Origin: an uncultured Eubacterium sp.
GTDB lineage: Bacteria; Bacillota; Clostridia; Lachnospirales; Lachnospiraceae
DNA: 64,000 nucleotides
Assembly (NCBI GenBank): GCA_947178105.1
Contig: CAMWXD010000011.1
Span: 21,169-85,168 of the forward strand
Reading direction: 5' to 3'
The position numbers and the translations under genes are program-made. Shown one piece after another: positions 19,081 through 29,267 of the stretch; the first letter of the stretch is position 1, and each line of letters begins with the position of its first letter. The notes under the pieces are model-generated. The model searched no databases. It was not told the origin of the DNA and saw only the letters and a list, made by a program, of their open reading frames with translations.

Positions 19081-20418
19081 TCAGAAAACTCTGCCCTGCA
19101 CCGCAGCTTTCAGCTCCTTTAAATAAGAAAACGAGCCAAACGCCAGCACCACACCGTCTGTGCCTGCCGCTGCCTGCGCTGCCGCTGCCGCCTTGCCCAC
19201 ATCCGGCATGTAGGCGGCCATTGCCTGCATATGTTGCACCTTTTGCGCAAGTATTCTGCCATCCAACGCCCGCGGATGGCGCGGCGTCACAGTAAATACC
19301 TGCGCGGCATATGGCAGCAGCGCCTGCAATGCCTTCTCATACTCCTTGTCTGCAAAGACGCCTATAATATATACGATTCTGCGCCCCGCAAGGCAATGCA
19401 TGATGGTTTCCCGCAGACAGTATGCAGCGCCTTCATTATGCGCCCCATCGATATAAAAATCCGGCGCGCCTGCAATCCGCTCCATACGCCCCGGCAGCCG
19501 CACATGCGCCAGTCCTTCCAGTACCGCTTCCCGAGAAATCAAAACCCCGCGCCCGCGCAGCAGGCGCACCGTCTCCAGCACACATGCCAGATTTTGTCTC
19601 TGGCACGCCCCGACAAGCCCAAGCGTACCTGCGATGGCCTCCTGCCGCACGCCTGCCTGTTCCCCGCCTGGTGCTGGCGCCGCAGGATACCAGTCCGCTT
19701 CAAAAAAACTTTGCCTGCCGTCATAAGAAAACCTGCGCAGACTTGCCGGATCCGCGGTATAAAATGCACTTTGCTTTTGTGCTGCCGCCTGTTTCAATAC
19801 TTCCAATACTTCCGGCTTTTGCGCTGCCGACACACACGGGCAGCCAGGCTTTAGAATCCCCGCCTTTGCCGCCGCAATTTCCTGCAGCGTATTGCCTAAA
19901 AATGCCATATGGTCTTTGCTGATCGAAGCAAACACACTGCATACCGGATGCGTAATCAGATTCGTCGCATCCTGCTCCCCGCCAAGCCCGGTTTCCAGTA
20001 CGACATACTCACACGCTTCCTGCCAGAAAAAGCAAAAAGCGATTGCAGTCTCCACCTCAAAAGCCGTTGGATGCGGCAACCCCTCTTTTTGCATATCCCG
20101 GCACGCTGCCTGCACCCTGCCTGCAAGAGCGGCAAACTCCTCCTGTGTGACCGCCCTCCCATTGACTTTCATGATCTCTTCCGGTTCAAATACCGCAGGG
20201 GATGTATACACCCCCGTCCGGTATCCTGCCGCCAAAAGGATATTCGAAAGCATCGCACAGACAGAGCCTTTGCCGTTCGTCCCTGCAACATGGATAATGC
20301 AAAGCCGCTCCTGCACATTTCCAAGCCGCGCCATCAGGCTTTTGATACTGTCAAGCCCGCATACAATCCCATACTTGCCGGTTTCCTCTATAAATTCCCT
20401 TGCCTGTGTGTAATCCAT
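19081..20418 (-). CDS. folC: Bifunctional folylpolyglutamate synthase/dihydrofolate synthase
   Basis: HVAGTNGKGSVCAMLSNILLAAGYRTGVYTSP; ETGLGGEQDATN; FYIDGAHNEGA. Confidence 0.95.
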   Translation of the reverse strand: MDYTQAREFIEETGKYGIVCGLDSIKSLMARLGNVQERLCIIHVAGTNGKGSVCAMLSNILLAAGYRTGVYTSPAVFEPEEIMKVNGRAVTQEEFAALAGRVQAACRDMQKEGLPHPTAFEVETAIAFCFFWQEACEYVVLETGLGGEQDATNLITHPVCSVFASISKDHMAFLGNTLQEIAAAKAGILKPGCPCVSAAQKPEVLEVLKQAAAQKQSAFYTADPASLRRFSYDGRQSFFEADWYPAAPAPGGEQAGVRQEAIAGTLGLVGACQRQNLACVLETVRLLRGRGVLISREAVLEGLAHVRLPGRMERIAGAPDFYIDGAHNEGAAYCLRETIMHCLAGRRIVYIIGVFADKEYEKALQALLPYAAQVFTVTPRHPRALDGRILAQKVQHMQAMAAYMPDVGKAAAAAQAAAGTDGVVLAFGSFSYLKELKAAVQGRVF

Positions 20419-20428
20419 AAAAATATCC

Positions 20429-21445
20429 TCACTGCGCCTCCCAGGCAAGCTCTTCATTCTCCGCTTTTTTATCCCTCGTCATCAGTTCATAGACCGCATC
20501 CTTTACCGGCTTGTTGTCAAACAATGCCGCATTGACCTGTTCGATAATCGGCAGATCCACGCCGTATTTTTTTGCCAGCCCCATCGCTGCTTTAGCGGAA
20601 TAGACGCCTTCCACGACCATTTTTACCTCGTCCATCGCCTGTTTCATACTGTATCCTTTTCCCATCAGGATCCCCGCCCTGCGGTTGCGGCTGTGCATAC
20701 TCGCGCAGGTAACAATCAGGTCGCCGATCCCAGTAAGCCCGCTTAGTGTCTCATATTTTGCACCCATCGCAAGCCCCAGCCGTCCGATCTCATTGATTCC
20801 TCTCGTGATCAATGCCGCCTTTGTATTGTCTCCGTAGCCAAGCCCATCCGCCATGCCGGCTGCCAACGCGATCACATTTTTTAACGAAGCCCCGATTTCC
20901 ATCCCAACAACATCCGGGCTTGTATAGACCCGAAAGGCTTCGTTCATAAAATAATGCTGCACACGCTCCGCCGTTTCCCGGCTTTTTGCACCTGCCACAA
21001 GCGCTGACGGCATCCCGCGCCCGACCTCTTCTGCATGGGACGGCCCGCACAATACCGCTGTGGCCGACTGCGGAATCTCCTGCTCTATGACCTGCGATAA
21101 TGTCATCAGCGTGTCTTCCTCAATCCCTTTTGCAACACTGATCAGAAGCTGTCCGCCTGCTACATACGGCGCCATGCTGTGCGCTGTCTGCCGCGTATAC
21201 ATGGACGGGACGGCAAGCACCAGCGCATCCATGCCAGAAACCGCCTGTTTTAAATCCGACGTATACCGGATCGTATCCGCCAGCTTGACTCCCGGCAGTT
21301 TCTCGATATGCTCCTGGTGCTCCTGCAACATCTGCACCTCTGCTTCGATCGCAGACCATACCAAAACCTCATGCCCGTTTTTATCCAATACAGCAGCCAG
21401 TGCCGTTCCCCAGCTTCCCGCGCCAATCATTCCAATTTTTGCCAT
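20429..21445 (-). CDS. gpsA: NAD(P)H-dependent glycerol-3-phosphate dehydrogenase
   Basis: IGMIGAGSWGTALAAVLDKNGHEVLVW; LCGPSHAEEVGRGMPSALVAG; AAGMADGLGYGDNTKAALITRG. Confidence 0.97.
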   Translation of the reverse strand: MAKIGMIGAGSWGTALAAVLDKNGHEVLVWSAIEAEVQMLQEHQEHIEKLPGVKLADTIRYTSDLKQAVSGMDALVLAVPSMYTRQTAHSMAPYVAGGQLLISVAKGIEEDTLMTLSQVIEQEIPQSATAVLCGPSHAEEVGRGMPSALVAGAKSRETAERVQHYFMNEAFRVYTSPDVVGMEIGASLKNVIALAAGMADGLGYGDNTKAALITRGINEIGRLGLAMGAKYETLSGLTGIGDLIVTCASMHSRNRRAGILMGKGYSMKQAMDEVKMVVEGVYSAKAAMGLAKKYGVDLPIIEQVNAALFDNKPVKDAVYELMTRDKKAENEELAWEAQ

Positions 21446-21480
21446 AATCTCCCTGCCTTCTGCCTTTCTTTTCCAATCTT

Positions 21481-22134
21481 TCAGGATTGCTTTTCTTCCT
21501 TTACAAACACTTTATTTTCCGTACCGCTTAACAGCCGCCTGATATTTGACTGATGCCGGATAACACCGAGCACGCAGACAATCCCGACTACGGCAAAGAT
21601 CTCCGGCAAAGCCTGCGGGGGCGCCCCAAGCATTCCGTTGTTCCCAAAAATAACCGTCTGTACAAAAAAACCGATACAGACAAGCAGAGAGCCTACGGAC
21701 ACATACCGCTTTACAAAAATACTGAGCACAAACAAAACCAGGCACACCGGCACCGCCCACGGACAAAACGCCAGCATCATGCCCGCTGTCGTCGCAATGC
21801 CCTTGCCGCCTTTCAATTTTAAATGTATCGGAAAATTATGTCCCAGGACAGCTCCAAGCCCTGCATATGCCTCCAGGATCTTCACCTCATCGGCATAACT
21901 GCCGCGAAAGATCAGCCATACGAGCAGTACTGCAAACACACCCTTAAATCCGTCGCCTAAAAATACAAGGATCCCTGCTTTTTTTCCAAGCGTACGGAAG
22001 GTATTTGTCGTCCCGATATTGCCGCTGCCCATACTGCGGATATCCACATGGACGTGCTTTGCGTAAAAATACCCTGTTGTAAACAGCCCGAACAGGTAGC
22101 CGATTGCAACAGCAATCATACGTGCTGCTATCAT
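21481..22134 (-). CDS. plsY: Glycerol-3-phosphate acyltransferase PlsY
   Basis: SMGSGNIGTTNTFRTLGKKAG, LGHNFPIHLKLKGGKGIATTAG; downstream of der. Confidence 0.95.
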   Translation of the reverse strand: MIAARMIAVAIGYLFGLFTTGYFYAKHVHVDIRSMGSGNIGTTNTFRTLGKKAGILVFLGDGFKGVFAVLLVWLIFRGSYADEVKILEAYAGLGAVLGHNFPIHLKLKGGKGIATTAGMMLAFCPWAVPVCLVLFVLSIFVKRYVSVGSLLVCIGFFVQTVIFGNNGMLGAPPQALPEIFAVVGIVCVLGVIRHQSNIRRLLSGTENKVFVKEEKQS

Positions 22135-23459
22135 TTTCCGCCCTCCTTCCGCTCACGGATCAAAAATTTTAACGCCGTCCCGCGAAATCCAAACGCATCC
22201 CGGATCCTGTTTTCCAGATATCTCGTATACGAAAAATGCATCAGCTCCTTGTCATTGACAAATATAACAAACGTAGGCGGTTTTACCGACACCTGCGTGA
22301 TGTAATAAAGCTTTAACCGTTTCCCTTTGTCATACGGCGGCTGCTGCAGCGCTACGGCTTCTGCCATAATCTCATTTAAAACGCCTGTCGCTACGCGCAT
22401 ACTGTTATTCTGCATGACCAGGTCGATCATACTGTAAAGCTTTTGCAGCCGCTGCCCGGTCTTTGCCGAGATAAACATAATCTCCGCATAGGACATAAAA
22501 CTCAGGATCTGGCGGATTTTCTCCGTCTGGCGGTAAATGGTCTTATCATCCTTTTCCACAATATCCCATTTATTGACAGCAATAATCATTCCCTTGCCCC
22601 GCTCATGGGCGATCCCTGCGATCTTGGCATCCTGCTCGGTCACGCCTTCTGTACCGTCGATTAACAAAACGACTACATCCGCACGCTCCACAGCAGTCAC
22701 TGCACGGATAATGCTGTAACGCTCGATCTCTTCCTTAATCTTGCTCTTGCGCCGTATCCCCGCCGTATCAATAAAGACGTATTCCTGTCCCTGATAGGCT
22801 ACCGCCGTATCGACTGCATCCCTGGTCGTACCCGCAATATCCGATACGATCACGCGGTCTTTGCCGCACAGCTTATTTACCAGAGAGGATTTGCCGGTGT
22901 TCGGCTTTCCTACAATGGCGATTTTTGGCCGGTCATCGTCCGCCTCCTCCTGGCTGTTTGCTGGAAAATACTGGACAACCTCATCGAGCAGGTCTCCAAG
23001 CCCCAGCCTGGACGCGGCTGAAATCGGCACTGGTTCCCCAAGCCCTAGATTGTAAAACTCATACACGTCCATCATATATTTTTGAAAATTGTCTACCTTG
23101 TTCACTGCCAGCACGACCGGCTTTTTGGAACGGCGCAGCAGATCCGCCACCTTTGCATCCGCATCTACAAGCCCCTGTCGCACATCTGTGATCATTACAA
23201 TCACATCCGCTGTATCAATCGCGATCTGCGCCTGTTCCCGCATCTGTGACAATATAATATCTTTGCTGTCAGGCTCAATCCCTCCGGTATCGATCATGGT
23301 AAAGTCTCTGTCTGTCCACGATACATCTGCATAAATCCGGTCTCTCGTGACTCCCGGCGTATCCTTTACAATCGAAATCCTGGAACCAGCCAGCGCATTA
23401 AACAGCGTAGACTTTCCGACATTCGGACGCCCTACAATTGCTACGATTGGTTTACTCAT
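22131..23459 (-). CDS. der: Ribosome biogenesis GTPase Der
   Basis: Tandem GTPase domains: IVGRPNVGKSTLFNAL and IVGKPNTGKSSLVNKL; C-terminal KH-like domain. Confidence 0.97.
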   Translation of the reverse strand: MSKPIVAIVGRPNVGKSTLFNALAGSRISIVKDTPGVTRDRIYADVSWTDRDFTMIDTGGIEPDSKDIILSQMREQAQIAIDTADVIVMITDVRQGLVDADAKVADLLRRSKKPVVLAVNKVDNFQKYMMDVYEFYNLGLGEPVPISAASRLGLGDLLDEVVQYFPANSQEEADDDRPKIAIVGKPNTGKSSLVNKLCGKDRVIVSDIAGTTRDAVDTAVAYQGQEYVFIDTAGIRRKSKIKEEIERYSIIRAVTAVERADVVVLLIDGTEGVTEQDAKIAGIAHERGKGMIIAVNKWDIVEKDDKTIYRQTEKIRQILSFMSYAEIMFISAKTGQRLQKLYSMIDLVMQNNSMRVATGVLNEIMAEAVALQQPPYDKGKRLKLYYITQVSVKPPTFVIFVNDKELMHFSYTRYLENRIRDAFGFRGTALKFLIRERKEGGK

Positions 23460-23468
23460 CTTTATCTC

Positions 23469-24812
23469 CTATTCTGGTTCATCGCTACAACACATTGCTT
23501 TATATAAATCCTGTCCGTTAGAGTTTACAATAACTATCTGAACTTGTAAAGCATTTTTAAGCTCGCGTACCGACATATCATCCAAAAAGACCTCTTCCCC
23601 GCTGCGCAGCAGGCTGCACGGCAGCAGCAGCCGCTCCCCCAGGTCTTTGCCCTTTAGCTGCCTGTATAAGTCCTGTCCTGTCAGCAGGCCTGCCACCGTA
23701 ATCTGTTCGCCGAAAAAATCGTTTTTTACTGCAAAGACCTCAATTTTTTTATCTGGATGGCGCTGCATAAATTCCTGCGCCAGTACCCTGATAAACGGCG
23801 CGGCAAGCATCCCCGTCGCAATCGACACCTTCTGCTGCATGTTCGCCGCGATCCTATACTCCTTGCCATCTTCCTTACGCAATGCCTCCCGAAACTCATC
23901 CAGCAGCAGGCGCAGCATTCCCACACCGTTTTCCAACTGCACATATCCATCGTAGCTTTCCCCAGACGGCAGCTTCTCATCCGCCAGCAAATACCATTCG
24001 TCCGACGCATGGACAAAATGCGTGCCGAAGCGCTCCATGCACGTATCCTGCCACTTGTGAATCATACGGATGGCCTGCCTTGCTTCCTCCTTTGTAAACG
24101 GCTCTAAAGGATACAGCCCGTCCCTGTATTTCGTCAGCCCCGCAGGCACGACAGATACGCTTTTCATATGCGGGAAATATCCAGTAAGCTCCCTGATGCT
24201 GCGTTCCAGCTCTTTTCCATCATTCACCCCTTTGCAGAGCACGATCTGTCCGTTCATCTCAATGCCCGCTTCATAAAGGCGCCGCATCTTTTTTAACGCT
24301 TCCCCTGCAAAACGGTTGTTCAGCATCTTGCAGCGAAGCTGCGGATTCATCGTCTGCACCGAAATATTAATCGGCGCCAGCTTATACATAATAATCCTTT
24401 CAATATCCGCATCCTTCATATTGGTAAGCGTCACATAATTGCCCTGCAAAAAAGACAGCCTCGAATCATCATCTTTAAAATAGAGCGTTTCGCGCATACC
24501 AGGCGGCATCTGGTCGATAAAGCAAAAGATGCACCGGTTTGAGCACGACCGATACTCATCCATCAGCCCGTTTTCAAACTCCAAGCCAAGGTCTTCTTCA
24601 TATTCTTTTTCAATCTCATACTCCCATTCTTCCCCATCCGGCTTTCGCACCACGACAGTCACATATTCTTCGTTTAACTGGTAATGATAGTCAAATACAT
24701 CCCCGATCTGCACATCATTCACACTGACCAGGACGTCGCCCGGCTCGATCTTTAGCTCCTCGGCAATGCTGCCGGGAAGAATATGGGATATCCTATGTTC
24801 TTTTTTTTGCAT
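23469..24812 (-). CDS. DUF512/PDZ-containing radical SAM-like protein
   Basis: N-terminal PDZ-like SIAEELKIEPGDVLVSVN; SNRCIFCFIDQMPPGMRETLYFKDDDSRLSFLQGNYVTLTN. Confidence 0.85.
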   Translation of the reverse strand: MQKKEHRISHILPGSIAEELKIEPGDVLVSVNDVQIGDVFDYHYQLNEEYVTVVVRKPDGEEWEYEIEKEYEEDLGLEFENGLMDEYRSCSNRCIFCFIDQMPPGMRETLYFKDDDSRLSFLQGNYVTLTNMKDADIERIIMYKLAPINISVQTMNPQLRCKMLNNRFAGEALKKMRRLYEAGIEMNGQIVLCKGVNDGKELERSIRELTGYFPHMKSVSVVPAGLTKYRDGLYPLEPFTKEEARQAIRMIHKWQDTCMERFGTHFVHASDEWYLLADEKLPSGESYDGYVQLENGVGMLRLLLDEFREALRKEDGKEYRIAANMQQKVSIATGMLAAPFIRVLAQEFMQRHPDKKIEVFAVKNDFFGEQITVAGLLTGQDLYRQLKGKDLGERLLLPCSLLRSGEEVFLDDMSVRELKNALQVQIVIVNSNGQDLYKAMCCSDEPE

Positions 24813-24865
24813 CCTGTATTTTCCTTTATACTAACTATTTTAACGGCAGCCGACAAGGATCTTTC

Positions 24866-26578
24866 TTATTTTCCATAAAAATCTGCAAGCCACCCGCCGC
24901 CAATCAATACTTCCTTCCCCCGAAACGCAAAGCCGTAAATCCGTATCCTTCCCTCTGGGATCCCCTTTGACTCCAGCTTCACCGAATACTTCTTTTCTAT
25001 AATCTGCGAAAGAGCAGCCGACACCGTATCCTCAAGACTCTTTTCTTTCGAGGGAGCATGTACCTTAAACTCTATAATCATTCCATTTCCAAAACTGTCT
25101 GTTGGTTCAAACATCACGTCATATCTCCCAAAACCGCTTTCCCGGTTGGAAGTGACCGTATACCTGTCCGACAGCTCTACGGACAGTCCAAGAAAAAATC
25201 CATGATAAAACCGTTCCGGCTCAGAGCCTTGCGACGGCTTTATGCCAGCATCAAACATACTAAACGTAGCAAGCGCTACCCGATTCATATAGGCATTCAT
25301 AGCTTCCAAGTCTCCCACCAGCATTGCTTTTATAAAATCATTATAATTGGAGCTGCATACAGAAAACCAGTTTCTGACCATCCTGCGAAACATACAGACA
25401 ACCTCTCTATTGGTAAGAGCCAGAACATACTCCTTTTCTCCGCTGGAATTCTTAACACAATTTTTTACCTTTAAATACCCGCTTGCCAAAAGCAGGCTCC
25501 AAATCGCGCCTTCATCTGTATGCAGATCATGATAAACAATATTTTCATCCATTTTTGTCCGAAAATCCCTGCCCTTTAAAAGCTCCTCCACAATCCGCTT
25601 CACATTGGCACTGCCCTTGCCAATCAACTGCTCCACCAGTTTATTTGAGCTTGTGTTAACCCAATAATCGTCAAATTCGCGCTCATCTAAATAATTGATG
25701 ATCGACCAGGGATTATAAAGATTGCCGCAATTTCCAAATTGAAAGCCATCATACCATAGCTTCACTTCCTGCTTTCGATCTGCCAGCCCATACTCTTCTA
25801 AGGCAGAAAATACTTCCTGTTCCGTAAACCCAAAGGCCGACTGGTACTTTCTGGATGTCGTCGTAACGACTTTCAAATGATTCAAGTCAGAAAAAACAGA
25901 TTCTTTACTAACCCTTGTAATCCCTGTTAAAAGTGCTCGCTCCAGATATGGATTATCCTTCAACGCTGCGGCAAACATACTTCTGATAAAATCTGACATC
26001 TCTTTCCAGTAACCATATATATACGCTTCCTGCATCGGCGTATCATACTCATCCAAAAGAAGAATTACCTTTTTCCCATAATAACGCACCAAATACTCAG
26101 AAATCCTGTTACATGCAACTCCCGCTACCGCATCATCCATCTTATCTGTGACCTGATGAAAAAATTCTTTTTCCGAATCCGAAAGCAAATCCCCTTCCAG
26201 CAAAAACGTATGCCGCTGGTACACTTCCGCAAGAATCTGGCAGATTTTTTCCCTGACAAGCTGAAAATTGCTTCCCTTTACCCTGGAAAAGCTCAGATTC
26301 ACTACTGGATACGTCCCCTGCAAACGCTGGTATTTTTCTTCCTTCCAGATTGCAAACGGTTCAAACATCCAGCCACTGTCTCTATATTTGACTGAAAAAA
26401 ACTGCTCCGTCATGCTGAGCGTAAGTGTCTTTCCAAAACGCCTTGGACGCGTTATCAGCGTTACATCATCCTGGCTTTCCCACCATTCCTTGATAAAAAG
26501 CGTTTTATCAATATAAAAACAATCCCGCTCCACCACTTTTCGAAAATCCTGTATTCCAATTCCTACTGTTTTCGGCAT
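24866..26578 (-). CDS. AAA-ATPase-like / PD-(D/E)XK nuclease family protein
   Basis: FYIDKTLFIKEWW...ITRPRRFGKTLTLSM (Walker A), LLDEYDTP (Walker B), C-terminal RYDVMF...IIEFKV. Confidence 0.85.
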   Translation of the reverse strand: MPKTVGIGIQDFRKVVERDCFYIDKTLFIKEWWESQDDVTLITRPRRFGKTLTLSMTEQFFSVKYRDSGWMFEPFAIWKEEKYQRLQGTYPVVNLSFSRVKGSNFQLVREKICQILAEVYQRHTFLLEGDLLSDSEKEFFHQVTDKMDDAVAGVACNRISEYLVRYYGKKVILLLDEYDTPMQEAYIYGYWKEMSDFIRSMFAAALKDNPYLERALLTGITRVSKESVFSDLNHLKVVTTTSRKYQSAFGFTEQEVFSALEEYGLADRKQEVKLWYDGFQFGNCGNLYNPWSIINYLDEREFDDYWVNTSSNKLVEQLIGKGSANVKRIVEELLKGRDFRTKMDENIVYHDLHTDEGAIWSLLLASGYLKVKNCVKNSSGEKEYVLALTNREVVCMFRRMVRNWFSVCSSNYNDFIKAMLVGDLEAMNAYMNRVALATFSMFDAGIKPSQGSEPERFYHGFFLGLSVELSDRYTVTSNRESGFGRYDVMFEPTDSFGNGMIIEFKVHAPSKEKSLEDTVSAALSQIIEKKYSVKLESKGIPEGRIRIYGFAFRGKEVLIGGGWLADFYGK

Positions 26579-26820
26579 ATGACACCTCCTGCACTTACCT
26601 GAAAGTATATATCATATACGGCTGAAAAATCAATATCCATATCCTATGAAAATAACGGCTGAAAACGGCTGTTTCATATGCTATTTTCTTCTCTTTCTCC
26701 AAAAATAATGCCTAAAACGGCTTCTGTTTGTCTTTACACCTTTTGTTCTTTCTATTATAATAACTATAATATTGCGTATTCCAAACAAACATACTGCAAC
26801 CGAACAAAAAGGAGCCGCCA

Positions 26821-28512
26821 ATGGGATTTTATCTAAACAGCAAAAAACCATATCTGATGTTTCAGGAAGGCCGTTCGTCCAGATATTTTGTAGACAAGAC
26901 ACGTATCTTAGAAGAACTAATTTGCGCAATCGATGCAGAGCCAGGCGCAGCGGCAGACGACACGGAGCCGGCAAAGCGGACGGGCACTCCCGGTAAAGAC
27001 CCAAAATACATCTGCGTCACAAGGCCCAGGCGTTTTGGGAAGACAATGGCTGCCAATATGATTTCTGCTTATTTTGGAAAAAGCCATGACAGCAGCGCTT
27101 TGTTTCAGGGGCTTTCTGTGTCACGCTTCCCATGGTTTGCAAAGCACTTAAACAAACATCATGTCATCCATATTATGTGCAACGAGCTGCCCGATGTGTG
27201 TACGTCTTATGCGCAGTATATCTCGCGCATCAAAAAAAAGCTGCTTGGCGACCTCGCACGGGAATTTCCAGATACCCCGATGGAAAGCACTGACGCTTTA
27301 TGGGATGCTTTTAACAGCTTGATCGAATTTGGTTCCAACGAAAAATTTATTTTTATTCTGGATGAATGGGATTATATTTTTCACAGGGATTTTATCACAG
27401 AACATGACAAAAAAGCTTACCTGGACTTTTTAAGCAGCCTTTTCAAAGACCAGCCGTATGTGGAGCTTGCTTACCTTACAGGCATCCTTCCGATTGCAAA
27501 ATATTCCAGCGGTTCGGAGCTGAATATGTTTTGTGAATATACCATGGCTACCGAAGAAAAATATGCAGGATATTTTGGCTTTACCAATGCAGAGGTCGAT
27601 CTTTTATACCAAAAATATCTGGAGCAGGAAAATGCCTGCCAAAAAGTCACACGGGACGGCCTGCGCGCCTGGTATGACGGATACTGCACAAAATCCGGCG
27701 AAAGAATCTATAATCCCCGTTCTGTAGTGCTTGCCCTTACAAACAACCAGCTTGGAAACTACTGGACAAGCAGCGGCCCATATGACGAGCTGTTTTTCTA
27801 CATTGATAAAAACACCGATGCTGTACGGGACGATCTTGCCATGCTTGTATCCGGCACGCCGGTTCCTGCGAAAATCCAGGAATATGCTGCTTCCTCCATG
27901 CGCTTGTCTACAAAAAACGAAATCTTTTCCGCTATGGTCGTTTATGGTTTTTTAAATTATGCGCAAGGGTATGTGTCCATCCCAAACAAAGAATTGATGA
28001 ACCAGTTTGCTGCAATGCTCAGTAAAGAACCATCCCTCGGATACGTATACCGGCTTGCAAAAGCATCAGAACAAATGCTTGCTGCTACCAAAGCTCTGGA
28101 TACAAAAAAAATGGCTGAGATCCTGGAATATGCGCACAATACAGAAAGCCCGCTTCTGTATTACAATAACGAAGCCGAGCTTACTATGATTGTCAATATG
28201 GCATATCTTTCTGCAAGAGACCATTACCGGATCGAACGGGAAGACAAAGCTGGAACTGGTTATGTGGATTTTATTTTTTATCCGCTGAGACCTACAGATG
28301 ACTGTATGATACTGGAATTAAAAGCCGGACAAACAGCGGAAGCTGCCATTGCCCAAATCATAGACCGCAACTATGCCATGAAATTTTATGGTATGGCTGG
28401 GCAGCAGCCACAGTATACCGGCAGGATTTTAGCCATTGGCATTGCGTATGAAAAAGGAACAGGCAAAAAACACTGCTGCAAAATTGAAATCCTAAGGAAC
28501 AGGCAGGCATAA
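26821..28512 (+). CDS. AAA-ATPase-like / PD-(D/E)XK nuclease family protein (divergent paralog)
   Basis: YFVDKTRIL...VTRPRRFGKTMAANM, FILDEWDYIF, C-terminal GYVDFIFYPL...MILELKAGQTAEAAIAQI. Confidence 0.85.
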   Translation: MGFYLNSKKPYLMFQEGRSSRYFVDKTRILEELICAIDAEPGAAADDTEPAKRTGTPGKDPKYICVTRPRRFGKTMAANMISAYFGKSHDSSALFQGLSVSRFPWFAKHLNKHHVIHIMCNELPDVCTSYAQYISRIKKKLLGDLAREFPDTPMESTDALWDAFNSLIEFGSNEKFIFILDEWDYIFHRDFITEHDKKAYLDFLSSLFKDQPYVELAYLTGILPIAKYSSGSELNMFCEYTMATEEKYAGYFGFTNAEVDLLYQKYLEQENACQKVTRDGLRAWYDGYCTKSGERIYNPRSVVLALTNNQLGNYWTSSGPYDELFFYIDKNTDAVRDDLAMLVSGTPVPAKIQEYAASSMRLSTKNEIFSAMVVYGFLNYAQGYVSIPNKELMNQFAAMLSKEPSLGYVYRLAKASEQMLAATKALDTKKMAEILEYAHNTESPLLYYNNEAELTMIVNMAYLSARDHYRIEREDKAGTGYVDFIFYPLRPTDDCMILELKAGQTAEAAIAQIIDRNYAMKFYGMAGQQPQYTGRILAIGIAYEKGTGKKHCCKIEILRNRQA

Positions 28513-28533
28513 AAACTGACCATCATGCACAAA

Positions 28534-28562
28534 GACAGGCAGGCTCAAAAAACCTGCCTGTC
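28534..28562. terminator. Bidirectional terminator between convergent genes
   Basis: GACAGGCAGG-CTCAAAAAA-CCTGCCTGTC. Confidence 0.7.
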
Positions 28563-28577
28563 CTTAATGCCCATGCT

Positions 28578-29267
28578 TCAATTTACCCCGACAATCCCAT
28601 CCACCGGAAGCGACAGCACGATGCCCTGCGCCTTGCCCTGCATCCCGCATTCTTTGTTAATTGCCTGCATAATCGCCTTTTTATCCTCTTTTTTTGCCAG
28701 GATCAGCACGACTTCCCGTTCCTGCTGGATACTGATATTCCAAAATTTCATCGCCTCTTCGCTGCCGATGCGCCGGCTGTGGAACACCGTACCGCCGGTG
28801 GCGCCCATCGGCCTTGCCGCGTTCATGACCTCTTCGCTGAATCCCTGGTTGACGATTGCCATAATTGCACTGTATTCGTTGTCCATCTCCAAAACTTCCC
28901 TTCCTGCTTTTTCTTCTTCCTGTGGCTGTGCGCTTTCCATCAGCCGGATCATGTGGCCGCTGCAGCTCGACATCGTAACGGTAAAGGCAATTCCCGTATT
29001 CGGCATCCCCAGATGCAGCGTTTTGCGCAGCTTTTTTAACATTTTATCCGCCAGTACTTTTGGCAGCATACTTAGCATCAGGTCTTTTTCCACCCCGCCA
29101 AGCCCCAGCATATCCATAATCTCACTTGAAGCCGTGCCCTGCGCGTGCATGATGTACTGCACAGGCACCATGCCTTCCTTAAACAAATCGACTGCCTTAT
29201 GCACCAGCTTCGGCGCACCAATTAAAAACAGCATCTGAAAAGCCGGTTTCTGATTATTGGTCGTCAT
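28578..29267 (-). CDS. PII-like (GlnB-fold) protein with two tandem PII-like halves
   Basis: MLFLIGAPKLVHKAVDLFKEGMVPVQYIMHAQGTASSEIMDMLGLGGVEKDLML... and EYSAIMAIVNQGFSEEVMNAARPMGATGGTVFHSRRIGSEE...; start overlaps the DUF1538 gene. Confidence 0.7.
   Translation of the reverse strand: MTTNNQKPAFQMLFLIGAPKLVHKAVDLFKEGMVPVQYIMHAQGTASSEIMDMLGLGGVEKDLMLSMLPKVLADKMLKKLRKTLHLGMPNTGIAFTVTMSSCSGHMIRLMESAQPQEEEKAGREVLEMDNEYSAIMAIVNQGFSEEVMNAARPMGATGGTVFHSRRIGSEEAMKFWNISIQQEREVVLILAKKEDKKAIMQAINKECGMQGKAQGIVLSLPVDGIVGVN

Noticed and set aside
28525-29238. 237-aa plus-strand ORF opposite the PII-like gene
   Set aside because: Ser/Thr/Ile-rich antisense frame; the minus-strand gene has tandem PII-like domains and overlaps DUF1538.
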